From Scalesia atractyloides (lineage: Eukaryota > Streptophyta > Magnoliopsida > Asterales > Asteraceae): 64,000 bases of DNA. Of the stretch, positions 42,807-53,830 are shown piece by piece (within the stretch, counting starts at the first letter, position 1; every line of letters starts with the position of its first letter). The translations under genes and the position numbers were made by a program. The stretch spans positions 51,097,137 to 51,161,136 of the forward strand of contig CAMTDV010000017.1 of assembly GCA_947069175.1 (NCBI GenBank), given 5' to 3'. The notes beneath the pieces were generated by a model. That model was not told the DNA's origin and did no database searches. It worked only from the letters and a program-made list of their open reading frames with translations.

Positions 42807-43758
42807 ATGGAAGATTTTCACAACGCATTCATGTCTGCTACAACATCAAACGCTCAGATGGTGAATCAAGTGAACATCGACAACGAAATGGGCACATCCG
42901 TGAAACCGCCAAAACTCATGAATATGAATGAGTATGAGGGTTGGAAAGAGAAGTTTTCTAACTAGGTGCAAGCCACATATTTCCACAGTTGGGTTGCTGT
43001 ACAGACTGGCTACTCATGGCCTCAGGATAAAAGTGATAATGAGGTCGATATAACCAAGTTTTGAACCATACCAAAAGGAAGCATACATCGCCGAGAAGAA
43101 AATGATAACCTTGATCCAATAGTCAGTGAAAGAAGATATACTTGTGTTGCTACCGGAATATAAGACTGCACATGAATTATGGACATCTTTGTAGAAAAAG
43201 TACCAGGGAAGTGCAGAAATGGTCAAAAGCAAGAAAGCACTGATCATGAAAGAATTCGATATATTCACGATGATAAAAGACGAAACGATGAAACAGATGA
43301 TCGAAAGGTTTTGTCATCTAAAAGTGATTATGAGGAGACACGGGCTTGAGAAGAAGGAAGAAGAATACATCGACAAACTGGCTGACGCATTGCCTGAAGG
43401 TGATTGGACGACATATCTTATGGTTCTTAAAGAAAGTCTGAGCTGGCAGTTCTTCAAACTATCCACGTTTATTGATAAACTGGAAGGTCATGAGATGGAG
43501 CTGTTAAAGATAGCCAAATCAAAGTCTGCTAACGTGACTCAAGATGTAGGGCTGTTCTACAAGTCAGGAGCTCAAGATAATATCACTAGCCCGAAGATCC
43601 AAACCGCTTTTAGCGCGAATCTGAATTCTTCGAACCATTCACCGCATAGTCAAACTCAATCATATCCGAAATATGAACAGAGTTCGCAGAGTTCTTCATT
43701 TTCAAGCACGGGATCTAATTCTTCATATCAGAATCAAGCAAATCATAATAATCAATGA
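42807..43758 (+). pseudogene. Copia gag
   Basis: The ATG at 42807 opens MEDFHNAFMSATTSNAQMVN and reads NMNEYEGWKEKFSN before a TAG at 42960-42962. After a frameshift the typical gag body is seen from about 43070 (KEAYIAEKKM, TAHELW) and, without stops, from 43219: MVKSKKALIMKEFDIFTMIK, EEEYIDKLADALPEG and LSTFIDKLEGHEMELLKIAK. This is the UBN2-type gag domain. An S/N/Q-rich tail follows. Several stops make it inactive. Confidence 0.88.
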
Positions 43759-43897
43759 AATTCTGATTCAAGTTAATCAATGAAAATAAATTTTACTCTA
43801 AGCCTAAAAGAAACAACTACCGAAGGAATGGTGGTGATTTTCCGAAACATAGGAGAGCAGGGCGGGTTTAGATGTTGAAGAAGAACCGAATAAGAAA

Positions 43898-44365
43898 ATG
43901 TCACCATTTCACGAATACAAAGATAAAAACATGACATTCGTTTATAGGACAATCACGGTTCAAGAGGAAAGTTTGATTGGGAAGCAATCAAACGATGAGT
44001 TTAAGAAAGAAAAGGAATTTCGAGATAAGGCAAAAACCACAAGTGGTGTAAAACCCACTAGTGGACATTCTCATTATGATCGGACATGCTTCAAGTGCAA
44101 TGAAGTTGGTCACATCGCACGCAAGTGTCTGAAATCTAAACCTATCTATCTTCGAAGGAAAACAAGTTCAGATGTTGTAAAACCTAAGCAACCAGAGTTT
44201 GTAAAACCTGTCACAATTCTAAAAAGAAGTGATTCTAAACTTGAAGTTAAACCTAAAACTAAATTTGAAAACTCAACTTTCAAGAAAGGTGAAACTTCTA
44301 AGGCAAATGAATCAAGGTTTTACATAAAAAAATGCAAACATAAAATCACAATCCTGGATTGCTAA
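43898..44365 (+). pseudogene. Copia nucleocapsid region with zinc knuckle
   Basis: 155 codons with a CX2CX4HX4C knuckle CFKCNEVGHIARKC (residues 64-77), which binds RNA during packaging, then a lysine-rich tail. It is separated from the gag body by stops at 43756-43890, and the frame is lost again before the protease. Confidence 0.88.
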
Positions 44366-44629
44366 AAGAAGTCATCAACATCTTAAGTTACCAAGTGTGA
44401 GCCTGTTAAGACTGGTAACAACAAAGAATCAAAATCTGAGAATAAATCTAAAACTGTCAAATCCTCAGTTGGTATCAAATCATCAAAAGGTAAAAAGAAA
44501 GTTAACTTTGAAAATGTAAATGACAGTGGAGGCTTAGATGGAGATTTTGAGGATGATTACGAAGCTTTTTATCCCAAACCCAAGACCAAGAAGGCTTGGG
44601 TCGCGCTTTTTAACTGAATGCTAATATTT

Positions 44630-44953
44630 GCAGGGGCTCCAGAGATCCGTTCTTTCAAAGTGGATTCTGGATAGTGGAGCGTAAGGCACATGACAGGGAT
44701 GAAAGCTCTTCTCTTTGACATCAAGGCAATTAATGGTGGATATGTTGGTTTTGCCGGTAATCAAGGTGGAAGGATCGTCGCCGAAGATAAACTTTCCAAT
44801 GGCGTAGTATCATTTGATCGTGTGAACTACATTGCTGAGCTAGAGAACAATCTTCTAAGCATCTCACAGATTTGTGATAAACCGTTCACAGTGCATTTCA
44901 ATGATAAAGAGTGTATTACTCTGAAACCGGGTTTTAAGATTCCTAATGATTGA
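44630..44953 (+). pseudogene. Copia protease
   Basis: WILDSGA at about 44655-44680 is the aspartic protease active site. One base is missing directly after it, so the rest (HMTGMKALLFDIKAINGGYV, GFAGNQGG) lies in another frame. It then joins the LENNLLSISQICDK pattern typical of the protease-to-integrase linker. Confidence 0.85.
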
Positions 44954-44959
44954 ATTCTG

Positions 44960-45912
44960 ATGCGAGCCCCTCGCGAGAACGATCTCTATGTGTTAGATAT
45001 GGGCATCGCTACCACATCATCAAAATCTGCTCAATGTTTTGTCATAAAAGCCATAGAGAAAGATTCTATTCCGTGGCATAGAAAAATGGGGAACATTCAT
45101 CTTAGAAAAATGATTTTTCTGGTTCATAACGACTTGGTTGAAGGTGTGAATCTTCGAAGCTTCCACATGACGGATCACTGTCTTGAATGTAAAAAGGGGA
45201 AGCAGATCAAAAAGTCACATCCTAAGAAGATTCTGAATTCTATAAAGTTGCCATTTGAACGCCTGCACATGGATTTATTTGGTCCTGTGAACATGCGAAG
45301 TATTTAAGAAGACCTATACTGCTTAGTCGTCACAGATGATTATTCTCGATATTCGTGGGTATTCTTTCAAGAGTCTAAAGATGAAACGTTCGACAATATG
45401 GTGATTCCCTTCAAGAAGCTCGAAAATCTTTATCATCTCCCTGTCAGACGTATTCGTAGTGACAACAGCACGGAGTTCAAGAACAGCAAAATGAAAGAGT
45501 TTTACAACACCAAAGGAATTCTGCACGAATTCAGTGCACCTTATATTCCACAACAAAACGGCGTAGCTGAGAGGAAGAATAGAACTTTGAAATCGAAACA
45601 GCAAGAACCATGCTTGCAGACTCGAAACTTCCTGTTAGCTTCTGGAGTGAGGCGGTTGCAGTGGCTTGCTACACACTAAACAGGGTCTTAACTGTCAAAC
45701 CAACTAACAAGACATGTTTTGAAATGATTAACCGAAGAAAACCAAATTTGAAATATCTAGAGCCATTTGGGGCACCATGTACAGTGATTGATCAAGATGG
45801 TAAATTTGGTGCTAAATCGCTTGAAGGTTTCTTTGTCGGGTATGCTAGTCTGCTAAGAAGAGTTTATGTACGAGCTTTAAGAAGGGTTGTTGAAGCACAA
45901 CACGTTGATTGA
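44960..45912 (+). pseudogene. Copia integrase
   Basis: The HHCC zinc domain is visible as WHRKMGNIHLRKM ... HCLECKKGKQIKKSH. The core shows FERLHMDLFGPVN (first Asp), VRRIRSDNSTEFKN (second Asp) and IPQQNGVAERKNRTL (Glu). A stop at 45305-45307 splits the core, and a frameshift near 45605 separates the C-terminal part (KLPVSFWSEAVAVACYTLNR, LEGFFVGYA). The catalytic triad itself is present. Integrase lies before RT, as required for copia. Confidence 0.9.
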
Positions 45913-45954
45913 TTTAAGTACACAAATCCTATTCAGAGAAAAGGTGACGCGTGG

Positions 45955-46920
45955 TTGTTCAATTACCAAGATTTGTGGAAGTCATTCGACTTGCCTGAAG
46001 AACTGTCTAAGGAAGAACTTGCAGCTCTTTATTATCTTCAACAGTCGGCAAACCAAGAACAAATTATTAGGCCAATTGTGGTTAATCAACCCACGTTTGG
46101 TACTTCGTCTTCTGGTGCAGGTCCGAGTAATAATGGTGTTCTAGTTGAACAAGTTTATGAAGCAGAAGCAACACCAACTACAACTCCAGCTAATGTTTCC
46201 ACTGAACCAGGAAATACAACATCAGAGCCCAATTTGCCTCAAAATCATAATTCTGACTCTGATGAAGCTCCAACTTTCGATGATGATGGAGAAACTTCTT
46301 CTGATGATGAATCTAAGCAGATAACAAGCATGTTAAATCAATCTGCTGGCCCGAGTAATCAAAATGAAGCTACATCGAGTATTCCAAACATTGATTTGAT
46401 CGATGATCTGGATATTTCAAATCAGCAAAGCTCGGTTGATGTTCCTAGTGAAGAAATGCCACGATCTTATTCATACCATCCTTCAACAAATATTATTGGT
46501 GAATTACAGACTGGAGTGCAAACTAGAAGTCAAATCAACAAAGCACTAAGTTGTTTCTACACCCGAGTTGCTCCAACTCAAGACTACTGCTATTCTTCTT
46601 GTTTCATATCTCAAATAGAGCAAAAGACTATGAATGAAGCTCTGGCTGACGATAACTGGGTGATAGCAATGCAAGAAGAATTGTTACAGTTTGAGAAACT
46701 AGGAGTCTGGAGGCTTGTAGACTTACCACCAAAGCAGAAAGCTATAGACACGAAGTGGGTCTTCAAGTGCAAAAGGGATGATCGAGGTATGATTGTTAGA
46801 AACAAAGCTCGGTTGGTTGTCAAGGGTTTCCACCAGCAAGAAGGTATTGACTACACAGAAGTCTATGCACCGGTTGCACGCTTAGAGTCAATCCGCATTT
46901 TCCTTGCATTCGCAGCTTGA
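45955..46920 (+). pseudogene. Copia integrase-RT linker and reverse transcriptase N-terminal part
   Basis: A long low-complexity, acidic linker (SDSDEAPTFDDDGETSSDDE) leads to the RT start EALADDNWVIAMQEELLQFE, RLVDLPPKQKAIDTKWVFKC and NKARLVVKGFHQQEGIDYTE. The frame ends at 46918-46920 through a frameshift; the RT continues in the next fragment, which overlaps by 17 nt. Confidence 0.9.
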
Positions 46921-48082
46921 GGTGTACCAGTTAGATGTGAAATCCGTATTTCTCTATGGTAAGCTACGCGAACAAGTGTATGTCGGCCAACCACCAGGGT
47001 TCGTCGATCCTCTGAACAAGAACAAAGCTTATCTCCTAGACAAAGCATTATACGGATTACATCAAGCCCCGAGAGCTTGGTACGAGACGTTATCTCAACA
47101 TCTCGTTGGAAACGGCTTTACAAGAGGCACAGTGGATAGTACATTGCTTACCAGAGAAGTCGGAAGTCATCTAATCATCGTACAAATCTCTGTGGATGAT
47201 ATCATTTTTGGTTCAACGGATGATAGTCTTTGCAAAGAGTTCGAAAAGATCATGAAGAAGAAATTTGAAATGTCTTCTATGGGCGAAATGAAATTCTTCC
47301 TCGGTTTACAGGTGGATCAGTTACCAGACGGCATATTCATTCATCAAACGAACTATGTTCACGATATCCTCAAGAAGTTTGAAATGGATAGCTCGAAGCC
47401 GCTTTCGACTCCGTTGGCACTGAACCATGGGATTTGCATTGACGAAACTGGAACTAAAGTGGATTATACGCTCTATCGGTCGATGATAGGATCTCTTATG
47501 TATCTGACGGCATCTCGCCCAGATATCATGTATCCTACCTGCCTTTGCGCAAGATATCAGTCCAGTCCCCGAGTGTCACACATGCAGATAGTCAAAAGAA
47601 TATTTCGTTACTTGAAGGGATGTCCAAGCACCGACTTGTGGTATCCAAAGAACGATAACGTTGATCTGACGGGATACGCTGATTCTGACTTTGGGGTGGA
47701 CAAGTTGTATTCTAAATCTACAACAGCTGGTTGCCAGTTCTTCGGAACTCGTTTAGTAACGTGGCAATGCAAGAAACAAACCACGGTCTCTCTTTCAACG
47801 TGTGAGGCAGAATACATTTCTGCTTCCAGCTGTTGTTCACAAATCCTTTTGATTCAACAACAGATGAGGGACTTTGGATTGCCATTTCTTGATATGCCTT
47901 TATTTGTTGATAACAAGGCAATAGTCGACATAACCAAAAATCATGTTCATCACTCTCGTACTAAACACATTGAAATTCGTTATCACTTCATTCGTGACTG
48001 CTACGAAAAGAAGTTGGTACGAATAGAAAAATTCCACACCGATGAACACAAGGCTGATTTTTATACCAAAGCATTCCTTTAA
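46904..48082 (+). pseudogene. Copia reverse transcriptase C-terminal part and RNase H
   Basis: 392 uninterrupted codons. The polymerase palm shows YQLDVKSVFLYGKLREQVYV and LLDKALYGLHQAPRAWYETL. The catalytic box reads ISVDDIIFGS, with Ser where copia elements have Tyr (YVDD). RNase H includes LTGYADSDFGVDKLYSKSTT, VSLSTCEAEYISAS and VDNKAIVDITKNHVHHSRTK, ending KADFYTKAFL. It is the longest intact piece of this element, but it lacks a proper start. Confidence 0.92.
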
Positions 48083-48253
48083 AAAGATTTAAATATCTCA
48101 TGAGGCTTAATAGTATTAAAAATTTGCTTACAGGTGCGGAAGCAGAGGTTGAATACGGATCGGACGACGAGTTCACGTGATCCACATTGGTTTGTTTTAT
48201 CTTTTAGATTAGTATTTCTTAAAAACTAAAATACAAAAATATGTTTTTGATTT

Positions 48254-48262
48254 TAGGGGGAG
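48254..48262 (+). other. Polypurine-tract-like site after copia pol
   Basis: TAGGGGGAG about 170 bp after the pol stop. A second purine run, AGGGGGAAC, is at 52811-52819. In elements with an extra ORF either may act, but no 3' LTR was found next to them. Confidence 0.4.
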
Positions 48263-49583
48263 AAATATTTGAGAATATACAAAAAAATATGAAAAATTTC
48301 AAAAAGTACAAAAACATTAAAAAAGACAAAAAGAATTCGGTGTCACAAAGGAAATGATAGTGCATCAGTGGACTATCACAGTATGCTAAAGAAATGTAAA
48401 GTTTAAAAAAATTGATAAACAAGTCTTACTGTGGATGTGTCGATAGACTTTACACGTTCAGTAAATTGTTTCTGAGATATCAACTAAATTTTACAACTGC
48501 TTAATCTTGTGGATTAACATCTCTCGGATATATGGACTTAGTACTCCGAAATTTCGTTTGAGATATTGCCTGATTCTGAGATACGAGGTCTTTATAGATA
48601 GTTGATATCTGGGGTATTATACAAGTTCTTCTGATTTTGCGGAAGCAATAGCCTAGAACTCCTATAATGCTTTTGCTATAAACCCCCAACTGCATGCAAA
48701 CTTGAAAAGTATCAAAAGATCTAATCATTTGCAGTGCTTAAAAAATTCCTTTAATGGAACACACCTTTAAGCCGAGCCTTCATATCTTTGTCGATACGGT
48801 GGTATTAACCTGAGCTCTCAAGGCTTCGCATTAACCCAGATACAGATATCAATTACGCTATACTCACCTGTAAGATGAAATCTAGGGAATCTTGATACGG
48901 GAGTATATTCTGAGATGGGAACCATAGTTAAGTCAAGTTTCATAATTCATACCTAACATATCTTGGAAAAATTGAGAAATGTGTCGAAGGTTAAATGGAC
49001 AAACATATCGACAATCTAGGTAAACGAGTTTAAAACTTAATGTCATCTAAAGGTCAACGGTACTGGTCATATGTCTCAATCAACTGATATGATCCTTAGA
49101 CATGAATTCACAAAAATATGTCTGTAAATATGTTTGTACATAGTTTATTTTGTTTCTGTACATTGTTTATCTGCTTTACAGATTAAAACCAAAAAGATTT
49201 TCAGTGTGTTTTAGCATAAACTTACAAAAATACAAAAAGATTTTGTTTCTACATTGTTTTCAGCAAGCCAATGTTGGAGAACAGATATTTGAAGTCTGGT
49301 AAGGTGCTAAACTGGTGGAAATCTAATTGACAACAGACCCCAGCTAATCTGTAAAATCTAATAAGCCAAAACGATTAAAAGTTCATTAATTTGAAACTTT
49401 TTTTTGAGAAAAACCAACAGTTTGTTCATAATGGGTCGAACCGAGGTCATTAACTTGGGCTCGACTGACAAATCGGTTAACCAAGGTCATTAGCTTGGAC
49501 TTGGTCAACTGAGTGTATTGTTAAAACTGGTAAAATCTGAAAAGTTCATGGTCTAAATTGAAAAATTTGGGTTTGAAATTGAT
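48263..49583. other. Spacer between pol and the second promoter-like block
   Basis: No gene and no clear repeat. Sequence is part of the copia element by position. Confidence 0.4.
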
Positions 49584-49780
49584 CAAGTTCGCCCGGACTT
49601 GTGATAAAGTTCGACCGAACTTGTGTGTGTTCAAAATGTGATATCAGTCAACAAGTTCGCCCGGACTTGTGTCTAATCTTAACTGATTAGATGCATAAGT
49701 TCGCACGAACTTGAAGACTATATATAAGAACCAAGTTCGACCGAACTTCATTACTCGTTTTACAACTCAGAGCGAACTTG
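49584..49780 (+). promoter_or_regulatory. Second palindrome-TATA block inside the copia element
   Basis: Palindromes at 49584, 49606, 49652 and 49696 precede TATATATAA (49719-49727), and another follows at 49732. A half copy is near 49768. The order repeats that of the LTR promoter (palindromes, TATA, palindromes, ORF), suggesting an internal promoter for the downstream coding region. Confidence 0.5.
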
Positions 49781-50107
49781 ATAGGCGAATAGAGCGATTT
49801 GTGATATTGACATCAATACGTCAAAGTGATACCCGAATTAAGCTAGATTAGTGGTGATACACACATTACTCGTCATGGCTATGGTGAGATTTCGTGTTTT
49901 GGACCGTGAATTATATGAGTTTGATAGACCTAGATCTAAGTTGAACGAATGGACATGATTTAGGGCTTTAAAGAACAAATTGGAACATAAAACATGTTGA
50001 TTAAACATAAACGACCACATACATTTTAAAAGTTTGAACCAGAATCGTTTAAATATCATGTTTGAAGTTTTGATTGGGGGGCAAACTTGTCAAAAAGTTT
50101 GTTGAAC

Positions 50108-50385
50108 CAAGTTCGGCCGAACTTGTCATCAGGTGATGAAATGTTAAGTTCGCCCTAACTTCCCGTCAAACTTGTAAAACTGATTTCCATAACAAGTTTG
50201 CCCAAACTTGTATGGTGTGATTTGATAAATCTTAAACAAGTTCGCCCGAACTTGTATGAAAAGTGATTAAAATTGATTGGAAAGTTCGCCCGAACTTGAG
50301 GATTAGTAATGTGTTTTGTTATACAAGTCCGACCGAATTTGTTGTAATGAAATGTGTAATTGTCAATCAAGTTCGCCCGAACTTG
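50108..50385. repeat. Palindrome array before the extra ORF
   Basis: Units at 50108, 50146 (degraded), 50193, 50237, 50281, 50333 and 50368. The copy at 50193 reads CAAGTTTGCCCAAACTTG: both arms changed (C to T left, G to A right), so the inverted symmetry is kept. Confidence 0.9.
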
Positions 50386-50395
50386 ATGGAAATTT

Positions 50396-52655
50396 GTGAA
50401 AATTGAAAAATTTCGACTAATTTTGTCTCGATCTTCGTGTTTGCAGAATATTGAGCTTTCGTTTAATAAATTTCACAACACATGCATCACGCTAGACAAA
50501 GCTATCTGTCCATCACTCGGAGCATTTGATGGTATTCTTGGATTTATGGAATGGATTCCGATACATAAGGCGATCACGGAAAAGACAGTGGTCTACAGGT
50601 CGCATGGCAATAGATTTTGGATTTCCGTAGCAATGAATGAAGATGATACTGCGATAAAGTCGGTGGTTCGTGGAGAGAATGAAGAGAAAGAGATTACTAT
50701 TACTTAAGCTAATATTCGAAAGGTGCTGAACTTTAACGATGCAACTAATGATCCGATGATGCTTGATGAACGAATGGTGCGAGGTTGCTTTTGCCGAATG
50801 GGATATAAGGGGCACGTAAATGAGTCTATGTTAAAGAAAGGATCAGTCCCTAATCCATACAAGTTCCTGATGCATGCCATTATTCACGCTTTTAGTCATC
50901 GTAAGGCCGGTTTAGACGATGTACAAGATTACATGGCCTGTATGGCTACAACTTTTGAACAAGAAATTCAACTATTCAAAGCTGGTTTTCACTCATATGA
51001 AGAATAACATGGGATCAAAAAGGCTTGTGATGTACCCGAGGTTCGTGCAGATGTTGATTGATGATCAATTCAAGAAGATTGTGAAAGATCTAAATGATCT
51101 TTTGTATTTGAGCCATCTGGATGATACTACAGTGAAGAAGCTTATCACTTTCCAGAAGCAATCTTCTGCACCTATTCCAAAACCTTTATTCGGTGCCTTT
51201 GCGTCCGAGAACTACGTCGCGCCACCAGAATACAAATGGCGTAAAGATGATAGTGGCGACGAGAAGGAAAGGAATGCTAATTTGGAATGGTTATCGACAT
51301 TCAAAGAGAAGCGAAGTGATTGGTTCCTCAAGAAGGTTGTAGTTCAAGAGAAAAAGAAAGCGTCTCGTAAGCCAAACAAGATAGATACTATGTTGATTGA
51401 TGAGGAAGAGCCTGAAAATGTTCAAACAGAGGCTGGTTCGAGTGCAGTGGTTGTTATAGAAAGTCAAGAGGCAGAGATGACAATGCAGGAAGATGATGTG
51501 ATCTCTACGATATCCGATAATGAAGATAATAGTGATGATTCGTTAAAAAAGGCCACTAAGAAGTCCATTGCTGATAAAGAGGCCGAGAAAGTCAAAGAAA
51601 CAGATGCTGATTATGAGCCTGAACACAAAAAAGATTTTGAAGAGGAGAGACCAAAGAAGAAAACGAAACGAGTAAAGTCTTCAGCAACTGACGTATCTAC
51701 AAAGACTACTGGTTCTCCTAAGACGAAAGGCAAAAAGAGTCAGAAAGCAAAAAGCCGTTGATATGTGGGCCAAAAGAAAAGCACAGAAGTTCCAAAAGAA
51801 CCTTCTGCTGCACAGCAAATAGGAGTTACACAAGAACCTCCTATGGCCGAGAATATTCAAACATCTATTGTTCAAGAGACATTATTATAGACAGGAGTTA
51901 CACAAGAACCTCCTGAGTCTGAATTGCTCGAGATTCCTGTCATACAATCTCCAGATCCTCCAATAGCTTCTCAACCTGAAGGATCAACACCTAAAGTGTC
52001 TACACCAAGGAGTACGCCGAAGTCTATGCCAAAAACTACTCCAAAATCGAAGTTATTTGGTGATATTCCGAACGAGCCAGTGGATATTCAGGATTTAAAT
52101 GATTTTTTTCCAGAATCAGATGTTGATGAGCTCGAAAAGCGTGTAAAGATTCTGGAAGACAAAGTAGCAAAGAATGAAACTGAGAAAGCTGAGTTAGAGA
52201 AGCTGGTGAAACAGAGTGAAGTTGAGAAAGAAATTCTAAGTGATAAAGTCAAATTCTTGGAAGGCAATCGAGGATATTTGAAAGCCCTAGTTGAAAGTTT
52301 GAAGGATGCCAATGAACGTTTGATTAAAGAGATAGCAGAACTATGATCAGAACGTGAGATGAATGATCGATGATTCAACAGGCTGCAGAAAGTTCTAACA
52401 AACAGTTTAGGTATAGATTTTGATGCTGAATATGATCGAATGGATTTGCAAGAGGCTAAGGAAAAAGCTGAGAGAGAATTGGCTGAACAGGGCAAAGGAA
52501 AGAATGTTATTGAAAGCATGCCCGAGATTACGGAACCAATAGCTGAGTGTGCAAAAGCTTCTGAGTCTGTAGTTGCTCCAGAAACAGAAACAGAAAAGAA
52601 AGACGGTGATGAAGCTGAAGATAAAGATGCCGATGATGAGAATGCAGACGACTAA
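50396..52655 (+). pseudogene. Extra coding region downstream of copia pol, first part
   Basis: One long decayed frame: FNKFHNTCITLDKAICPSLG, then FLMHAIIHAFSHRKAGLDDV, RLVMYPRFVQMLIDDQFKKI, a charged middle, and a heptad-like coiled coil LEKRVKILEDKVAKNETEKA ... VKFLEGNRGYLKALVES. The end is acidic. It is broken by a stop near 50705, a frameshift near 51000, and stops near 51760, 51890, 52345, 52370 and 52653, yet about 2.2 kb remains readable. I recall a similar MYPRF-type protein from Asteraceae retroelements. No signal peptide or membrane segment is visible, so an envelope role is not supported. Function unknown. Confidence 0.65.
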
Positions 52656-52841
52656 AGACGATTTTGACAACAATGATGGTAATGATGATGATGATCAGGG
52701 TGGAGTTGGTCTTAAAGTTGTTGATGCGAAAGTGAATGAAGAGTTTGATTTTACTTCGTTGCTGAATGATGAAACGATCAGAATGGATGATCAAACTCAG
52801 GGGAGCATATAGGGGGAACAAAGTAGAAAGAGGATGTTGAT

Positions 52842-53690
52842 ATGACAGATGCTATTACAACTGTTATGCCTGTTGCTGCGATTCCTACAAAGCCTTTGAT
52901 TTTGGTGCTCGAACACAATGTTGAGGAAGGCGAATATGTGCATCACTACTCGAAAGAAGATTTAGCGAAGTTGATTGATGTTGATGTTGAATCATTTGAT
53001 TTTGATTTCGAAGAGCAAGTTCTGAATGTGAATACGTTTGAGCCGAACGAGTATCATTACAAACGTAGATATGAAGCAGACGATTATAACAAAGTTATTG
53101 TTGAAGATTGGTATTCGGATGATGAGAAAGATGAAGCTGAGAAGTACGTTGGTCTGAACACCGATAGTTTTCCAACTTTTGAGGAAATATACGAGCAGTT
53201 AAATGAAGACATGATGAAAGAAAAGATCGAAGAGTCTGTACGTGAAGGAAAAATCCCTAAATCGATGACAAAGGAAGAGATTGCGCAAGCGAAGAAGTCC
53301 TGGTTTAAAGAAATCCCAAGAGAACGAAAGTTTCGACGTCCACTAACATTCTTTACCAAAGATAAAGATGTGTCGTTGGGAGATATTTTGAGTTGGGGAT
53401 GGTTTAAAGAGCTGAACGTTTATGCTATTAAACGTGAATTTGGAAATCAATACTTCAGATACTTAGCAGATTTCAAAACATTGCCTTACTGGGATGTTGA
53501 GGAGCTAGTACAGACACGTAACGTCACATACCATATGAAGTTTATTGATCAGTTGCTTTGGAAGATGATCAAATTAAAAGCGACGAAAGGGTTCAGATAC
53601 TGGAAGCCATTTATTCCTAAGCGCCGCATCAAAACTAACAAAAAGATTGGAGAGAAAGACATAATGTTGACCAAACTCGCGCCGGATCAA
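52842..53690 (+). pseudogene. Extra coding region, C-terminal part
   Basis: 283 readable codons (MTDAITTVMPVAAIPTKPLI ...) with an acidic N-half and a conserved-looking part DILSWGWFKELNVYAIKREF, YFRYLADFKTLPYWDVEELV and FIDQLLWKMIKLKATKGFRY, then a basic tail. The frame runs on to 53786 only because it reads through the terminal repeat and (TA)n of a foldback sequence. It probably continues the preceding region. No known catalytic motif. Confidence 0.6.
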
Positions 53691-53739
53691 AAAGTTATCG
53701 CGGTTCTCGCAACTCGTTGTGGTTCTCATTTTACCCATC

Positions 53740-53785
<46 letters not shown>

Positions 53786-53830
53786 GGGTACATGTGAGAA
53801 CCGCCTTTGTTGCGATAACCGCCAGAACCA
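53690..53830. mobile_element. (TA)n with two facing foldback-element ends
   Basis: Left of (TA)n (53743-53780) the complement reads GGGGATGGGTAAAATGAGAAC; right of it GGTAGGGTACATGTGAGAACC. Both continue with similar TTG(C/T)G(A/C)(G/T)A(A/C)C words, so two terminal repeats meet at the microsatellite. The far ends of the element(s) were not found. It truncates the copia element. Confidence 0.5.

Larger units (their letters stand above)
41700..53690 (+). mobile_element. Decayed Ty1/copia element, SIRE-like, with long extra ORF after pol
   Basis: 5' LTR (41700-42121), iMet primer site (42124-42136), palindrome-rich leader, gag, zinc knuckle, protease, integrase, reverse transcriptase and RNase H in copia order (integrase before RT). 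A second palindrome-TATA-palindrome block (49584-50385) and an extra coding region (50396-53690) follow. The 3' LTR was not found; the right side ends at a (TA)n-flanked foldback sequence. Nearly every domain has stops or frameshifts. A downstream extra ORF is known in SIRE/Maximus elements; assignment to that lineage is inferred. Confidence 0.85.

Noticed and set aside
48219..49200. Search for a copia 3' LTR after the first polypurine-like tract
   Set aside because: No match to the TGTTAGTACATAATG start of the 5' LTR is found here or up to 53690.
50396..53690. Envelope gene of an endogenous retrovirus
   Set aside because: No signal peptide, membrane segment or glycoprotein-like cysteine pattern is visible; called an extra ORF of unknown role.
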